NCBI GenBank assembly: GCA_947471745.1
Contig: CANJKZ010000927.1
Location: 504,501 to 568,500 of the forward strand
Reading direction: 5' to 3'
From: Closterium sp. Naga37s-1
Taxonomy: Eukaryota > Streptophyta > Zygnematophyceae > Desmidiales > Closteriaceae
DNA: 64,000 nucleotides
Shown here: in pieces, positions 19,564 through 31,726 of the stretch
How positions within the stretch are numbered: position 1 is the stretch's first letter
Layout: each line of letters begins with the position of its first letter
The notes under the pieces: generated by a model
Database searches by the model: none
What the model was told of the DNA's origin: nothing
The model's input: the letters and a program-made list of their open reading frames with translations, nothing else
Translations under genes and position numbers: made by a program

Positions 19564-22500
19564 CTCCCCCTTGCACCCAAGCCACTAGAAGTTCAATCTA
19601 ACACGCTCACAGCATGCACGGAATGAATCCTTAGGGAGTGGTTTAGTGAGGAAGTCCGCGGGTTGAGCTTTGGTGCTTACGTAAGTGAGTTTGACCTCAC
19701 CCTTCTCAACCGCCTCACGAATGAAGTGATGCTTCACTTCGATATGCTTGGTTCGCCCGTGAAGGACGGCGTTGTGAGAGAGGCTAATGGCGGCTTGGTT
19801 GTCACAAAAGAGAGGAGTTGGGTTCGGTTGAGGATGCCCAAGCTCCGCTAGAATACGCCGTAGCCATATCGCCTCCATGGCACCTCGAGTGAGTGCCATA
19901 TACTCCGCTTCCGTTGAGCTTAGAGCCACGGTTGGTTGCTTCTTGCTTTGCCAACTCACGGCTGCACCAAGCAAGGTGAAAACGTACCCGGAGGTACTCT
20001 TGCGCGTGCTCGGATCTCCCGCGTAGTCCGAGTCAGCATAGCCCTTGAGTTCAATCGGGCCGGCTTCATACACCAGCCCCAAGTTAGGTGTGCCTTGGAG
20101 GTAGCGTAGAACGCGTCCTCCCGCGCACACATGCTCGGTATGAGGGTTGGTCACGACTCGTCCAAGCACCCCGGCGGCGTATGCGAGGTCGGGACGAGTA
20201 GAAACGGCGGCATACATGAGCGAGCCCACTAGCGAATGAAACTGCTTCCCTTCGGCTTCGTTGAGGGCGGATTCTTCCTCTCCCGTGAGGCAAGAAAATC
20301 CCGTAGCTAGTGGTGTTCCCACCGGTTTGCTATTGCCCATGCCGAAGCTCTCCACTACCCCCTTCACATATTTCTCTTGGTGGAGGTGGATGGTCCCGTT
20401 GGCTCGGTCACGGTCGACATGCATCCCGAGGTAGTACGTGACCGGCCCCAAGTCCCTCATTGCAAACTCCGCCCCGAGCCGTTGCTTGACCTCCCGAATG
20501 AGGTCTTTGGAGTCGGAGAAGAGGAGTAAGTCATTGACGTAGAGCAAAAGCACCAATTGCTTCTCCCCCTCCTTCAACACGTATAAAGCGTTATCGCACT
20601 CGCTACGCGCGAAGTCGTGTTGAAGAAGAAAGTCGTCGATGCGTTTGTACCATCCGCGTGGACTTTGCTTCAAGCCGTAGAGGGTACGCTTGAGCTTCCA
20701 CACCCTTCCGCTACCGTCATCGTACCCCGAGGGTTGCCGCATGTAGACTTCTTCCATAAGAAGCCCATAGAGGAAGGCGGTGCAAACGTCCAATTGCTCC
20801 ACCTCGAGGTTGAGAGATGCCGCTAGCGCGAGCAACACCTGAAGAGTTGTAGCCTTAGCGACGGGAGCGAAGTCTCGCTATAGTGCTCCCCCTCCCGTTG
20901 AGTGTATCCTTGAGCTACAAGCCTCGCCTTGTAGCGTTCGACACTCCCATCGGCTCCCAACTTCTTCTTAAGCACCCATTTGCATCCCACCAAGAAGGCA
21001 CCCTTCGGCGGGTCGACGAGCTCGAACACATCGTTCTCCTTGATCGATGCTAGCTCCTTCTCCATCGCTTGCTTCCATAGGGGCGTATCCGGAGAAGCCA
21101 AAGCCTCAATATGGGTGCGAGAGTCATCACCCAAGGTTGCGAAGCAATATGCCGCACGCTCCTCGTCCAACTCCCCAACGGCTACCATAGCGTAGTCGTT
21201 GTACTTCGTGTTGGGGCGACGTATACGTTGCTCGCGGGTCAACGCCAATGGGAGGGAGGAAGGTGTGGAGGAAGTTGCCGCCTCGGTTGGTGGCACCTCC
21301 ACCACGTCGTCGTCGCTTTCCTCGTTCTCTCCCCCTCCATTTTCGGCTTCCTTTTCCACTTGTGATAGAACCTCCACCGCTTCATCCTCCTCTCGTGCGG
21401 GAAGGACGACGGTGAGTTGCGGCGTTGGTTGTTCCTTCGTCGGGAACTTGTCTTCGTCGAAGTCCACATCCCGAGACGTGACGACGCGCTTGTCGCCCAA
21501 GTCCCACACTCGCCACGCACGCTCGTTCGCCGCAATTCTCAAGTAGATCGCCGCACGAGTCTTCAGTTGCAACTTGTGACGAAGGGGATCCGGGACATGG
21601 TAGTAGCAAAGGCACCCAAAGGTGCGTAGGCGGGATAGGTTCGGCTTCGTTCCGGTCCATGCTTCGAACGGAGTCGTTCCCGGGAGCACATTCGTCGGCA
21701 AAAGGTTGCGAATCCACGCCGCTAGCGCACTCGCCTCCCCCCACCACTCGTGCCCAAGCTTGGAGTGTTGAAGTAGTGAACGAACGGCTTCCACCAACGT
21801 GCGATTAAGCCGCTCCGCCGCTCCATTTTGTTGGGGTGTATAGGGTGTTGTGACGTCGTGCTTAATGTCCTTGCTCTTCATCCATTTCTCAAGCTCCGCG
21901 TTCACGAATTCGCCACCACCATCAGTGCGAATACACTTGATCCGCTTCTTGTCGTCGTCACAAACTTCGAGCGCCCACTCTTGAATCGCCTTAGCCGCAT
22001 TGCTTTTAGCCTTCAAGAGTCGGGTCCAACACATCCGCGTCGCGTCGTCGAGCATCACCAAGAGGAACCGCGCTCCTCCCTTTGATGCATGCCGCATCAG
22101 TCCACACACGTCCATATGAACAAGTGCAAGCGGGTCCTTAGCGAGGGGTGACGTTCGGCTACCAAATGGCTTGCGAGCCATTATTCCTTCGACACACGGC
22201 GCGCACATGCCCTTCTCGTCGTCGCCGGCGATCATGTCGACTCCCTTCGCGAGTCCTTTGTTGGCCAACTCCTTGACCGAGTCGTAGTTGGCGTGCGCAA
22301 GTCGATTATGCCACGCCTTGAGAGTCGCCTTGGAACCTTGCGCCACGTTGGATGAAGCCGCTCCTGGGTTCGTCTTGAGTTGGTAGAGTTCTTCGTTGAG
22401 AACGCCTTGCGCGAATTGCTTCCCCTTCCAAAAGAGGTTCATCGTCGCGCCATCGATGGTAAACTTCACGTCCTTCTTCGCGAGTTGAGTGATGGAGAGT

Positions 22501-23740
22501 AGATTCACCTTCAATCCCGGGACGTGAAGCACGTTCGTGATGTCAACCGGTCCGCCATCAACGATGAGACGCATACTCCCAACTCCAACCACGGGTAGCG
22601 ACTTGTTGTTCCCGAAGACGATGCGCTTAACGTCCCGCGGTGCACCAACGTTGGTGAGGAACGATGCCGAGGGCGTCATGTGTTGCGTTGCGCCGGTGTC
22701 GAGGAACCACGCGTCGCTTGGAGTGTTGGTCCCGTCACCGGCCAATAACACGATCGACTCCCTTGTATCATCCGCCTCGCCGGATGCCGTGTGCGCGTTG
22801 CCCTCATGGTTCCGTGCCTTCGATGGAGTCCAATCGCTCGGCCGCTTCCGACACTCTCGCCAAAAGTGTCCCGCTTTGCCGCAATAGTGGCACTTGCTCG
22901 CGCCATTCGATGTGTTTCCCTTGCCGCGATCGCTTCCACCGTACGACTTCTTCGTCGCACCCTTGCTCCACTTGCACTTTCCTCCGTAACTCCCTTCGGG
23001 GAACATGGCGGTCTCTACGCTCTCATTAGCGAATTGTCGGCGACGCGATTCCTCATGGAGAAGCCGACCGACCACCGTTTCCTTTGTCCAAGTGTCTTGC
23101 ACGCTATCGAGTGTCGTTATTACCGTCGACCACTCTTCCGGAAGACCGCAAAGCAAGGTCAAAATCCAATCCTCCTCCGTGACCGTTCCACCGAGGTCTA
23201 CGAACGTTTCCCCGAGTTCCTTCACACGAGTCGCATATTCGTGCATAGATTCGCCCGCGCGCAACTTCACCGTGTAGAACGCATTCCGGGCTAGGATCTT
23301 GCCGTGGAGAGTCTTGTTCACGTGCATCGTCTCGAGCCGCTTCCACGCTTCATGCGCCGACGCTTCGAGCTTGATGCACGTGCGCACCGAGCTAACGAGG
23401 TTGATGCCGATCCGCGAGATTAGCGTGGCGAACGCCTTTTGGTCTTTCTTCTTCCATGCCGCGATGTCGCTCTCGTTATCCGTCGGCTTTTTCTCCGTTC
23501 CATCGAAGTGACCCCAAAGTCCCCGCTCCATCATGAGCACTTGGAACTTAAACTTCCACGCGGAGTAGTTTTGTCCCGTGAAAATCGGTACCGCCGACGT
23601 GTCGAACATCGTCGCGGTTGCCCAGGGTTCGCCGGAATTCGAGACGACACCACCTGAGGAAGTGCCGGAGGCTTCGCTTGACGTCATCATGCTTGCCACA
23701 AGTCGCGCACGTAGAGTCCTCCAACCAGCTCTGATACCAC

Positions 23741-24287
23741 TGTTGTAGAGGACTCTCCTCTAGTTGGCAGGAACTGGGAAATGTTCTAATCAATAGAGCT
23801 ATGTCTTAGCTTTCCAAAGAGCCGTCAATCACTTCGTTCGCCTAAGAAACGAGTGAGCTATAGGTGGAAACGTGAAGACTATGCTCTAGGAACAAAGATT
23901 AGGAGCTCTCTGGAATTTTGTTGAGTTGTACCATGTACAAGAAGATTCAGGATTTCAGTATATCCATGCAATACAAAGCATACATATTTATATGAACTGC
24001 AAAACGTCGAATCGCACATGTAACCTCGAACCGCGGTACACTCGAATGTTCGAGTAACATTTCGAAGGGGTGAAATTCGACTCTCGAATTTCACCGAATC
24101 GAATTCTTCCCGAGTCTCGATTCTTCTTGTACTACCATGTGGCACCGAAGTGCAGGTTCTTCCGAAGTCAATCCCAACTTCTTGGAACCTGCAACACATT
24201 CATGAAACTTCAGACTTGCAGCTCACTCAACCTTGAGTTGCATTCGGTGGTTGGGGGCAAACCTCCCCCCTCACGCAACCTCCAACA
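23741..24287 (-). repeat. 5' LTR of the long-LTR copia
   Basis: 547 bp, same hairpin at 24069-24095, adjacent to the TGGTATCAGAGC primer site at 23728-23739 on the minus strand. Confidence 0.94.
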
Positions 24288-24404
24288 CCGAAGACAAGTG
24301 GGTTCCCCTAGACAGAATCGAAAACCACCCCGTCTTCACAGAGTACCTGCGCAGCTGAAATTTCCGGGATGTACACGCACTTTCCTTAGGGGGGAGGGGG
24401 GTAG
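24288..24404 (+). mobile_element. Ty3/gypsy pol tail and polypurine tract
   Basis: Continues the gypsy frame interrupted at 19016: it reads like KWVPLDRIENHPVFTEYLR, a chromodomain-like tail that matches the same region of the minus-strand gypsy near 56270-56400. A GGGGGGAGGGGGG polypurine tract directly precedes the 3' LTR. Confidence 0.8.
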
Positions 24405-24633
24405 TGTAAGGAAAATTCATTTTCCTTACTTCGCGCCCCTGCTCAGCGCGTACACCACTGTAGCACCATAGTCAGCACCGTTACCACTCGCAACCCTCGC
24501 ATCGACAATCCTCCCGCCACCTTTGCACGTCGCACCCTGACCTCACGGCTCGGCGGGTAATCCGCGCTCCGGGCCTCCGCCTCGACATTTTCCCAAACCT
24601 CGGTTCCAAGCCCGTCGCGCGTCACCCACAGTT
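24405..24633 (+). repeat. Ty3/gypsy 3' LTR, first part
   Basis: Starts TGTAAGGAAAATTC after the polypurine tract. It is interrupted by a copia at 24634 and resumes at 31602. It is the same LTR family as 55928-56254 in opposite orientation. Confidence 0.85.
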
Positions 24634-24768
24634 TGTCAAACATATATCTATATGTTAGAGTTATTGCTAGGCTATAGTGGGGTAGATAGTGTGGGGTATA
24701 ACCCCTTAGGATTTTCCTCTTGTACCAACTCTCTCGATACTCAATCCATCCTTGCCTAAGGTTTAACA
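24634..24768 (+). repeat. 5' LTR of the 24634 copia
   Basis: 135 bp. It begins with an 8-bp-stem inverted repeat (AACATATA TC TATATGTT) and carries GGGGTA boxes at 24679-24684 and 24693-24698. Confidence 0.94.
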
Positions 24769-24785
24769 TGGCATCTAGAGCACTA

Positions 24786-24816
24786 AGGTCTCTAGGACCT
24801 AAGAATAGGGCCCACC
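24786..24816 (+). promoter_or_regulatory. Primer-site stem-loop and AGGGCCCACC box of the 24634 copia
   Basis: AGGTC TCTAG GACCT makes a 5-bp stem (24786-24800) whose sequence differs from that of the 9686 copy while pairing is kept. The AGGGCCCACC box at 24807-24816 is unchanged. Confidence 0.65.
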
Positions 24817-25214
24817 TTTAACTGAGTTACCTCACCCACAGCCTCATTGCCTGCCTGCCTGCCCTGCCTGCTGACCGTGCGCGCCTCGGCTGCTTGCGCG
24901 CGTCATTTTTTTTTTCCCGCGCGCGCCTCTTAAGCAGCCCGCGCGCAGCCCGTTTAGGCCCGTTTAGGCCTGTTTTTGGCCCCGCGCGCCACGTCAGCCG
25001 CCCGCGCAGCCTGTCGCCGGCCCGCGCGTCGCGTGAGCCGCCCGCGCGCAGCCCGCTTAGGCCCTGCGCGCCGCGTCCGCCGCCCGCGTAGCCCGTTTTA
25101 CGGCCCCGTTTTAGCTTGCCGCCGGCCCCGCGCGTCGCCTCCTCCAGTGACGGCGCGCTGCCCCCTGTCGCCCGTCACGGCGCCTGTGTGACCCGCGCGC
25201 TGCCCTGCACCAGC

Positions 25215-25775
25215 TACGCCGCCCCTAGAGCAGCCGCCCCTGGACCCAGAGCAGCCGCCCCTGGCCCCTGAAGCAGCCGCCCCTGGTGCAGCCGCCCCTG
25301 GACCCAGAGCAGCCGCCCCTGGCCCCCGAAGCAGCCGCCCCTGGTGCAGCCGCCCCTGGACCCAGAGCAGCCGCCCCTGGCCCCTGAAGCAGCCGCCCCT
25401 GGTGCAGCCGCCCCTGGACTCCGTGCAGCCGCCCCTGGACCCAGAGCAGCCGCCACTGGACCCTCGAGCGCCGCCCCTGGACCCAGAGCAGCCGCCCCTG
25501 GCCCCTGCAGCAGCCGCCCCTGGAGCAGCCGCCCCTGGACCCCAAGCAGCCGCCCCTGGCCCCTGAAGCAGCCGCCCCTGGTGCAGCCGCCCCTGGGCCC
25601 TCGAGCAGCCGCCTCTGGACCCAGAGCAGCGGCCCCTGGCCCCTGCAGCAGCCGCCCTTGGACCCAGAGCAGCCGCCCCTGGCCCCTGCAGCAGCCGCCC
25701 CTGGTGCAGCCGCCCCTGGACTCCGTGCAGCCGCCCCTGGACCCGCGACGCCGCCCCTGGACCCCGTGCTGCCGC
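25215..25775. repeat. GC-rich leader array of the 24634 copia
   Basis: Irregular units of about 15 to 22 bp built on GCAGCCGCCCCTGG with GACCCAGA, CCCCTGAA or TG extensions. It is the leader counterpart of the arrays at 7990-8850 and 9920-10725, with a different unit sequence. Confidence 0.78.
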
Positions 25776-28700
25776 CCGCCGAGCGCCGGCCCTGCTCGCC
25801 CGGCAAGCGCCTTCTCTTCCCGCCACTGGTGAGCACCTGCCTTGTTTGCGCGCTACCGCGCCATCTGCCTGCCTGCCTGCCTGCCTGCCTGCCGGCCTGC
25901 CTGCCTGCCTGCCTGCCGCGCCTGCCCTGCACGCGCTGCTGCTGCTATTACTACTGTTATTGCTGCTACTGCTGCTACTACTGCTACTGCTGTTACTGGC
26001 GGTGGCCAGATGCAGCTCCAGCGACGTCCGCGTGAGTCCCTCACGCCCCAGCAACTTAATGAGTGGTACGCTAGTTGGGGTTGTAGAGGTGGCCGCGTTG
26101 CTACTGCTGCTACTGCTGCTACTGATGTTACTGCTGCTACTGCTGCTACTACTCCTACTGCTGCTACTGGCGGTGGCCGTCGTAGCTGTCGCCCTGGAGC
26201 TGGTCCGTTGGGAGCGTCTGGCAGTGGCCAGCTGCAGCTGCAGCGGCGTCCACGCGAGACACTTACGCGACGGCAGCTTCACGAGTGGTACGCTAAGAGT
26301 AGAGGGTCTTTGAGTACCGTTCGCTGCCCGTACGTCATTCGCACAGGTGATCGGACTGGTCAGGCTTGCGGGACGGTTGGTCACACACAGTCCCGCTGTT
26401 TCGCCCGTCTGAGTGACGCCTGGCGTACCGAGTTTGGTGACGAGGCTGAGCTCCCCGACTGGGTGGAGCTGCTTGGGCAGAGGGTAGATATATTTGCTCT
26501 TGACTATGATGCTATTCTTACTGCCATGTATGCATTGACTGTTAGTGCTGCGGGTGACTGCTACTTGTGTGTGCCGCCGGATCCTGGTATAGCCCCTGGT
26601 ATAGCCCCTGCAGCACTAGGTGCTTGTGAGTATGCTCCGCCTAGTACTGCGCCTGCACAGGCCTTGCACACCTTTACACTTGACTCTGGTGCTTCCCGCT
26701 GTTTCTTCCGCAACAGTACCACAATCACTCCCCTCCCTGCAACTGTTCCTGTCTCACTGGCTGACCCCTCTGGGGGCCCAGTGCTTGCACGGTCTTCCAC
26801 TGTGCTTCCGTGTCCGGCGGTCCCGTCTGGTGAGCTGTCTGGTCTCCACCTCCCCTCGTTCTCTACGAACTTGGTGAGCAACGCTGTCCTCCAGGATGCG
26901 GGGGTTGACACCTTCACCCCTGGCCGGCAGCGTGTGGCGATCTGCACGTGTTCCCGGACCGGCCGCCACCTGGCCACGTTCACCCGTGCGCCAGGGTCCA
27001 GTCTGTACACCCTCACCACTGCGTCGCGCTCCACCCCTTTGTCTCCCACGCTGCACGCGTCTGCTCAGGTAGCTACCCAGTGTGAGTGTCGCCGGCTGTC
27101 GCACGACACTCTCCTGTGGCACCATCGCCTTGGTCACCCCTCCCTGCCTCGCCTTCGTAGCATGCACTCTCGCTTCCTGGTCTCTGGTCTTCCCAGGTCT
27201 CTGCCTGCCCTCCCTCCCTTGCCTGCGCCGCCCTGCATTCCTTGCGTCGAGGGGCGACAGCGCGCCGCTCCTCACTCCTCCTCGTTTCCTCCCACAGAGG
27301 CTCCACTGCAGACACTCCACCTGGACGTGTGGGGCCCAGCCCGCGTCCAGGGGCAGGGCCACGAGCGGTACTTCCTGCTGGTGGTCGACGACTACACGCG
27401 TTACACCACGGTCTTCCCCTTGCAGCGCAAGGCGGATGTCCCTGCTGTTTTGATCCCTTGGATCCGCGCTGTTCGTCTCCAGCTCCGCGAGTGGTTCCAA
27501 TCGGACTTTCCTGTCCTGCGTCTGCACTTTGACAGAGGTGGTGAGTTCTCCTCCGACCTCTTGGCAGCCTACTGTGCGGAGCACGGCATCACCCAGTCGT
27601 TCACGCTTCCGGCCTCTCCGCAGCAGAATGGGGTTGCTGAGCGCCGCATTGGCTTAGTCATGGAGGTCGCTCGTACCTCCATGATCCATGCGGCTGCCCC
27701 CCATTTTCTGTGGTCGTTTGCGGTCCGGTACGCCGCGCATCAGCTCAACCTCTGGCCCCGTGTCTCCTTGCCGGAGACCTCGCCCACACTGCTGTGGACG
27801 GGGAAGGTTGGCGATGCGTCGCGTTTCCGGGTCTGGGGTGCTCGTGCCTTTGTCCGCGATACCACTGCGGACAAGCTCTCCCCTCGCGCCATTCCTTGCG
27901 TCTTTCTTGGTTTTGTCCCTGACGCGCCTGGCTGGCAGTTTTACGACCCCGCCTCGCGCCGTGTCTTTCCGTCTCAGGACGTCACCTTTGACGAGTCAGT
28001 TCCCTTCTACCGTCTCTTTCCCTACCGCACTGCCCCTCGCCCCCCCCCCCGCCGCTCTTTCTCGCCCCAGGTTCTCCCCAGGTAGACCCCCTCCCCGAGC
28101 CAGGTCCTGCTCCCTCAGGTGTTTCTCAGGTAGACCCTCCCGTCCCTGCGCCTGCTGAGGTCACTGGTGACTCCGGTCCTGCTGGGAGTGGTGCTGTCCC
28201 TGGGGGTGCGGAGCTTGGGGATGCGCAGCGTTGGGGTGCTGGGTCTGGGGGCGCTGAGCGTGAGGAGCCTGAGGGTGCGGAGCCTGGGGGTGCTGAGCCT
28301 GCGTGTGAAGACCCTGGAGGTCCTGAGCCTGGGGGTGCTGCTTCTGGGGGTGCTGCGTCTGGTGGTGCTGAGCCTGCGTGTGCGGAGCCTGGGAGTGCTG
28401 AGTCTGGGGGTGAGTCGCCTGAGGGTTCTGAGACTGCTGTTCCGCTGTCTCCTTGGAGTAGCCGTCTTCGTCCGCGTGTGCCTCTCACCTCCCAGCAGCT
28501 GCACGACTGGTACGGTCGCCGTCAGCGTCGCGCTTCTGCACCTCAGGACTCTCCTGCTAGGGGTCCTTCTGCTGAGGTCACTGGCGCTGGGAGTGGTGCT
28601 GGTCCTTTGCCTGCTGGAGGTGCTGGTGTAGTTGGTCCCGGAGGTGCTCGTACTGGGGGTACTGGAGCTGCTGGGGCTGGCGGTGTTGTGTCTGAGGGTG

Positions 28701-31461
28701 CTGCTCCTGGTGGCACTGCGGCTGGAGACCCTGGGGCTGGAGGTGCCGGTTCTGTGGGTGCTGCAGCAGGTGGAGCTGGTGCTGAGGGTACTGGAGCTGC
28801 TGGAGGTGCTGGAGCTGCTGAGGGTACTGGAGCTGCTGGAGGTGCTGGAGCTGCTGAGGGTACTGGAGCTGCTGGAGGTGCTGGAGCTACTGAGGGTACT
28901 GGAGCTGCTGGTGGTGCTGGAGCTGTTGGGGGTACTAGAGCTGCTGGGGGTGCTGGGGCTGCTGGTGCTGGTGGCACTGCACAGCCGCGCCTCTTCTTCG
29001 CTCCGCCGTCTCCGTCGTCTCTGCCACCGCCTGCCTCTGCACTTCGCCAGGTTCTCAGTCTCCCCTCGTCTACTGGTCTTCCGTTACAGCCTGGCTCACC
29101 GCTGCCTGCTCCTTCTCCGTACACAGAGTAGACCGGGGGCCTTGCTGAGCGTCGTGAGCCTGCGTCGCGTCCTATCTCACCTGTCCATTCTGGTCGTTCC
29201 AGTCGTCGTGTTCCTCGTCAGCGTCAGCCGGCTCTCCCCGGCCCTTCCCTTGTCGTCCGTCGTCCTTCCTCTCCTCTGCAGCGTGTTCCCCTGCCGTCCC
29301 CTCCTGCGGCTTCTCTGCCTACCGTTCCTGAGCCTGAATCTGACCGCACCCGTGCTGCTCACCCTACTGTCACGCGTCTACTAGCCACTGTTGTCACTGA
29401 CCCGTCGTTTGAGTCTGCTGCTGCGTCTACCTTTGTCGCTGAGCTGGTTGACTTTGCTGCTGCCTGTCGTCTAGACTACGCCGCTAGTCTTGTTGCTGAG
29501 TCTGAGTCTGTCTGTCCTCCGTCCGTCGGGGGTGAGTGTGCTCTTAGCACGGACGTCCTTGAGGACAGGCAGGAGGACCTTGAGTGTCTTGCAGCCGCTG
29601 CGCCTCATCTCGTGTCCATGCTGCTTGCCCCTGAGGGAGACCCGGATGCACCAGACATCCCGACCCCGCGCTCTTACGCTGAGGCGATCGCGGGTGAGTA
29701 CTCCTCTCAGTGGCAGACAGCCATGGATGCAGAGATGGCATCCTGGAAGTCCACAGGCACTTACGTTGACGAGGTTCCCCCTCCTGGGGCGAACATCGTC
29801 AGTGGCATGTGGATTTTCAGGGTGAAGCGGCCGCCGGGTTCTCCGCCTGTCTTCAAGGCTCGTTACGTTGCTCGAGGCTTCAGTCAGCGAGAGGGAGTAG
29901 ACTTCTTCCAGACCTTCTCCCCCACCCCGAAGATGACCACTCTTCGGGTGCTGCTGCACGTTGCCGCTCAGCGTGACTACGAGCTTCACTCTCTTGACTT
30001 CAGCACAGCTTTCTTGCAGGGCAGCCTGCATGAGGAGATCTGGCTGCGCCGCCCTCCTGGCTTCACTAGGTTGTTTCCTCCTGGTACCCAGTGGAGCCTC
30101 CGGCGGCCAGTCTACGGTCTCCGCCAGGCGCCACGTGAGTGGCACGACACACTGAGGACTACACTTGCGGCTCTTGGGTTCGCGCCTTCTACTGCTGACC
30201 CGTCGCTGTTTCGGCGCACCGACTCTTCACTGCCGCCGTTCTACATCCTCGTGTACGTCAACGACTTGGTCTTTGCCACTGCTGACACTGAGGCTCTCGC
30301 CCACGTGAAGTCGGAGCTGCAGAAAAGACACACGTGCACAGACCTGGGTGAACTGCGTAGCTACCTTGGCTTGCCGATCACCCGGGACAGAGCACGCCGC
30401 ACCATCACACTGACGCAGTCACACATGGTGCAGCAGGTCCTTCAGCGCTTCGGCTTCACCTGGTCCTCGGCACAGGCCACTCCTCTGGCTACAGGTCACT
30501 CGTTCTCAGCTCCACCTTCGGACGAGTCCGTAGAGCCGAGTGGTCCTTACCCAGAGCTAGTTGGCTGCCTCATGTACCTGATGACTTGCACTCGTCCTGA
30601 CCTCGCGTACCCTCTTGGCCTTCTGGCTCGCTACGTGGCTCCTGGTCGGCACCGACCTGAGCACATGGCTGCTGCTAAGAGGGTACTGCGCTACTTGTGC
30701 AGTACATCAGGCATGGGGCTAGTGCTTGGAGGGAGGAGCTCAGTTGTTCTCACTGGGCACTCAGACGCTTCTTGGGTTGACGACCAGGCTACTCAGCGGT
30801 CGTCACAGGGTTACACCTTCAGCCTTGGCTCTGGTTCGGTTTCTTGGCATTCTACTCGCTCGTCTTCAGTTCTCAGCTCCAGTTGTGAGGCTGAGATCTA
30901 CGCGACAGCCATGGCTGCATAGGAGTTACGCTGGCTCACCTACCTGCTGACCGACTTGGGAGAGCGGCCTCGTTCTCCTCCAGTACTTTACGTCGACAAC
31001 AAGGCTGCCATTGCCTTGTGTGAGGAGCACAGACTGGAGCACAGAACGAAGCACATCGCTCTGCGTTACTTCCTGGCTCGAGAGTTGCAGCAGCGTGGTC
31101 AGCTTCGTCTGCATTACGTGGCCACTCAGGCCAACACCGCTGATATATTCACCAAGGCACTTCAGTCTGGTGATCATCAGCGTTTCTGCACTATGCTGGG
31201 GCTTGTGCCCACTTTTCCTCACTTGCTGTAGGCTTTGTCTTTACTGTGATCTATCTATATATATTCCTGCATACTTGCTTTGCTAGATTGAGATCACTGT
31301 GTTGTTTGTACTGCATATATACCTCTGCATGTGAACTGGCCTTGTGGCCCTTTGCTTGTGCTCAGTGTGTGTGGTGACATTGTGATCCACCCTGAGCTTG
31401 CTTTGCTTTTCTTGACTGGTCTTGTGATCTCCTGCTCTCCCCCACTTTGCCTATGGGGGTG

Positions 31462-31596
31462 TGTCAAACATATATCTATATGTTAGAGTTATTGCTAGGC
31501 TGTAGTGGGGTAGATAGTGTGGGGTATAACCCCTTAGGATTTTCCTCTTGTACCAACTCTCTCGATACTCAATCCATCCTTGCCTAAGGTTTAACA
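31462..31596 (+). repeat. 3' LTR of the 24634 copia
   Basis: 135 bp, one difference from the 5' LTR. GGGGTA boxes at 31507-31512 and 31521-31526. Confidence 0.94.
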
Positions 31597-31601
31597 CAGT
31601 T

Positions 31602-31726
31602 CATTAGCGTTACCACTGTAGTTTCGCTATATAGTCTTCGCTCATGCCTTCGCTCATGCCTTCGCTCATTGTACTCTTGCTTCGATAGTGCAATTCTCGT
31701 TCGATCACTCAATTGCACTCGTAACA
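31602..31726 (+). repeat. Ty3/gypsy 3' LTR, second part
   Basis: Resumes after the CAGTT duplication and ends TTGCACTCGTAACA. It aligns with the reverse complement of 55928-56050, including CGCTCATGCCTTCGCTCA, which is duplicated here. Confidence 0.82.

Larger units (their letters stand above)
19017..24287 (-). mobile_element. Ty1/copia element, long-LTR lineage, nested in Ty3/gypsy
   Basis: The LTRs are 547 bp each (19017-19563 and 23741-24287), TGTTGTAGA...CTCCAACA on the plus strand, with seven differences counted by eye (about 1.3%). Target duplication CCGAA lies at 19012-19016 and 24288-24292. On the minus strand the primer site TGGTATCAGAGC lies one base inside the 5' LTR and a polypurine AAGGGGGAG abuts the 3' LTR. 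Coding order is gag (UBN2-like), knuckle CHYCGKAGHFWREC, protease DTGATQHM, GAG-pre-integrase, integrase with PQQNGAAER, reverse transcriptase with YGLKQSP, and RNase H ending near 19585. About one break is visible, so it is nearly whole and young. It belongs to a different lineage from the short-LTR family here: the LTR is four times longer, there is no low-complexity linker and GC is lower. Confidence 0.95.
24634..31596 (+). mobile_element. Ty1/copia element, short-LTR family, nested in the gypsy LTR
   Basis: 135-bp LTRs (24634-24768 and 31462-31596), TGTCAAAC...GTTTAACA, differ at one position. Target duplication CAGTT lies at 24629-24633 and 31597-31601. Parts are a primer site TGGCATCTAGAGC, stem-loop, leader with GC-rich arrays (about 25215-25775), knuckle region, protease (TFTLDSGASRC), GAG-pre-integrase, integrase (DRGGEF, PQQNGVAERR), repeat-rich linker, reverse transcriptase, RNase H and a polypurine end CCTATGGGGGTG. 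I recognise no gag core domain. It is broken (about four breaks) although the LTRs are almost identical, so it may have been copied in already defective form, using proteins of a relative. Confidence 0.93.
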
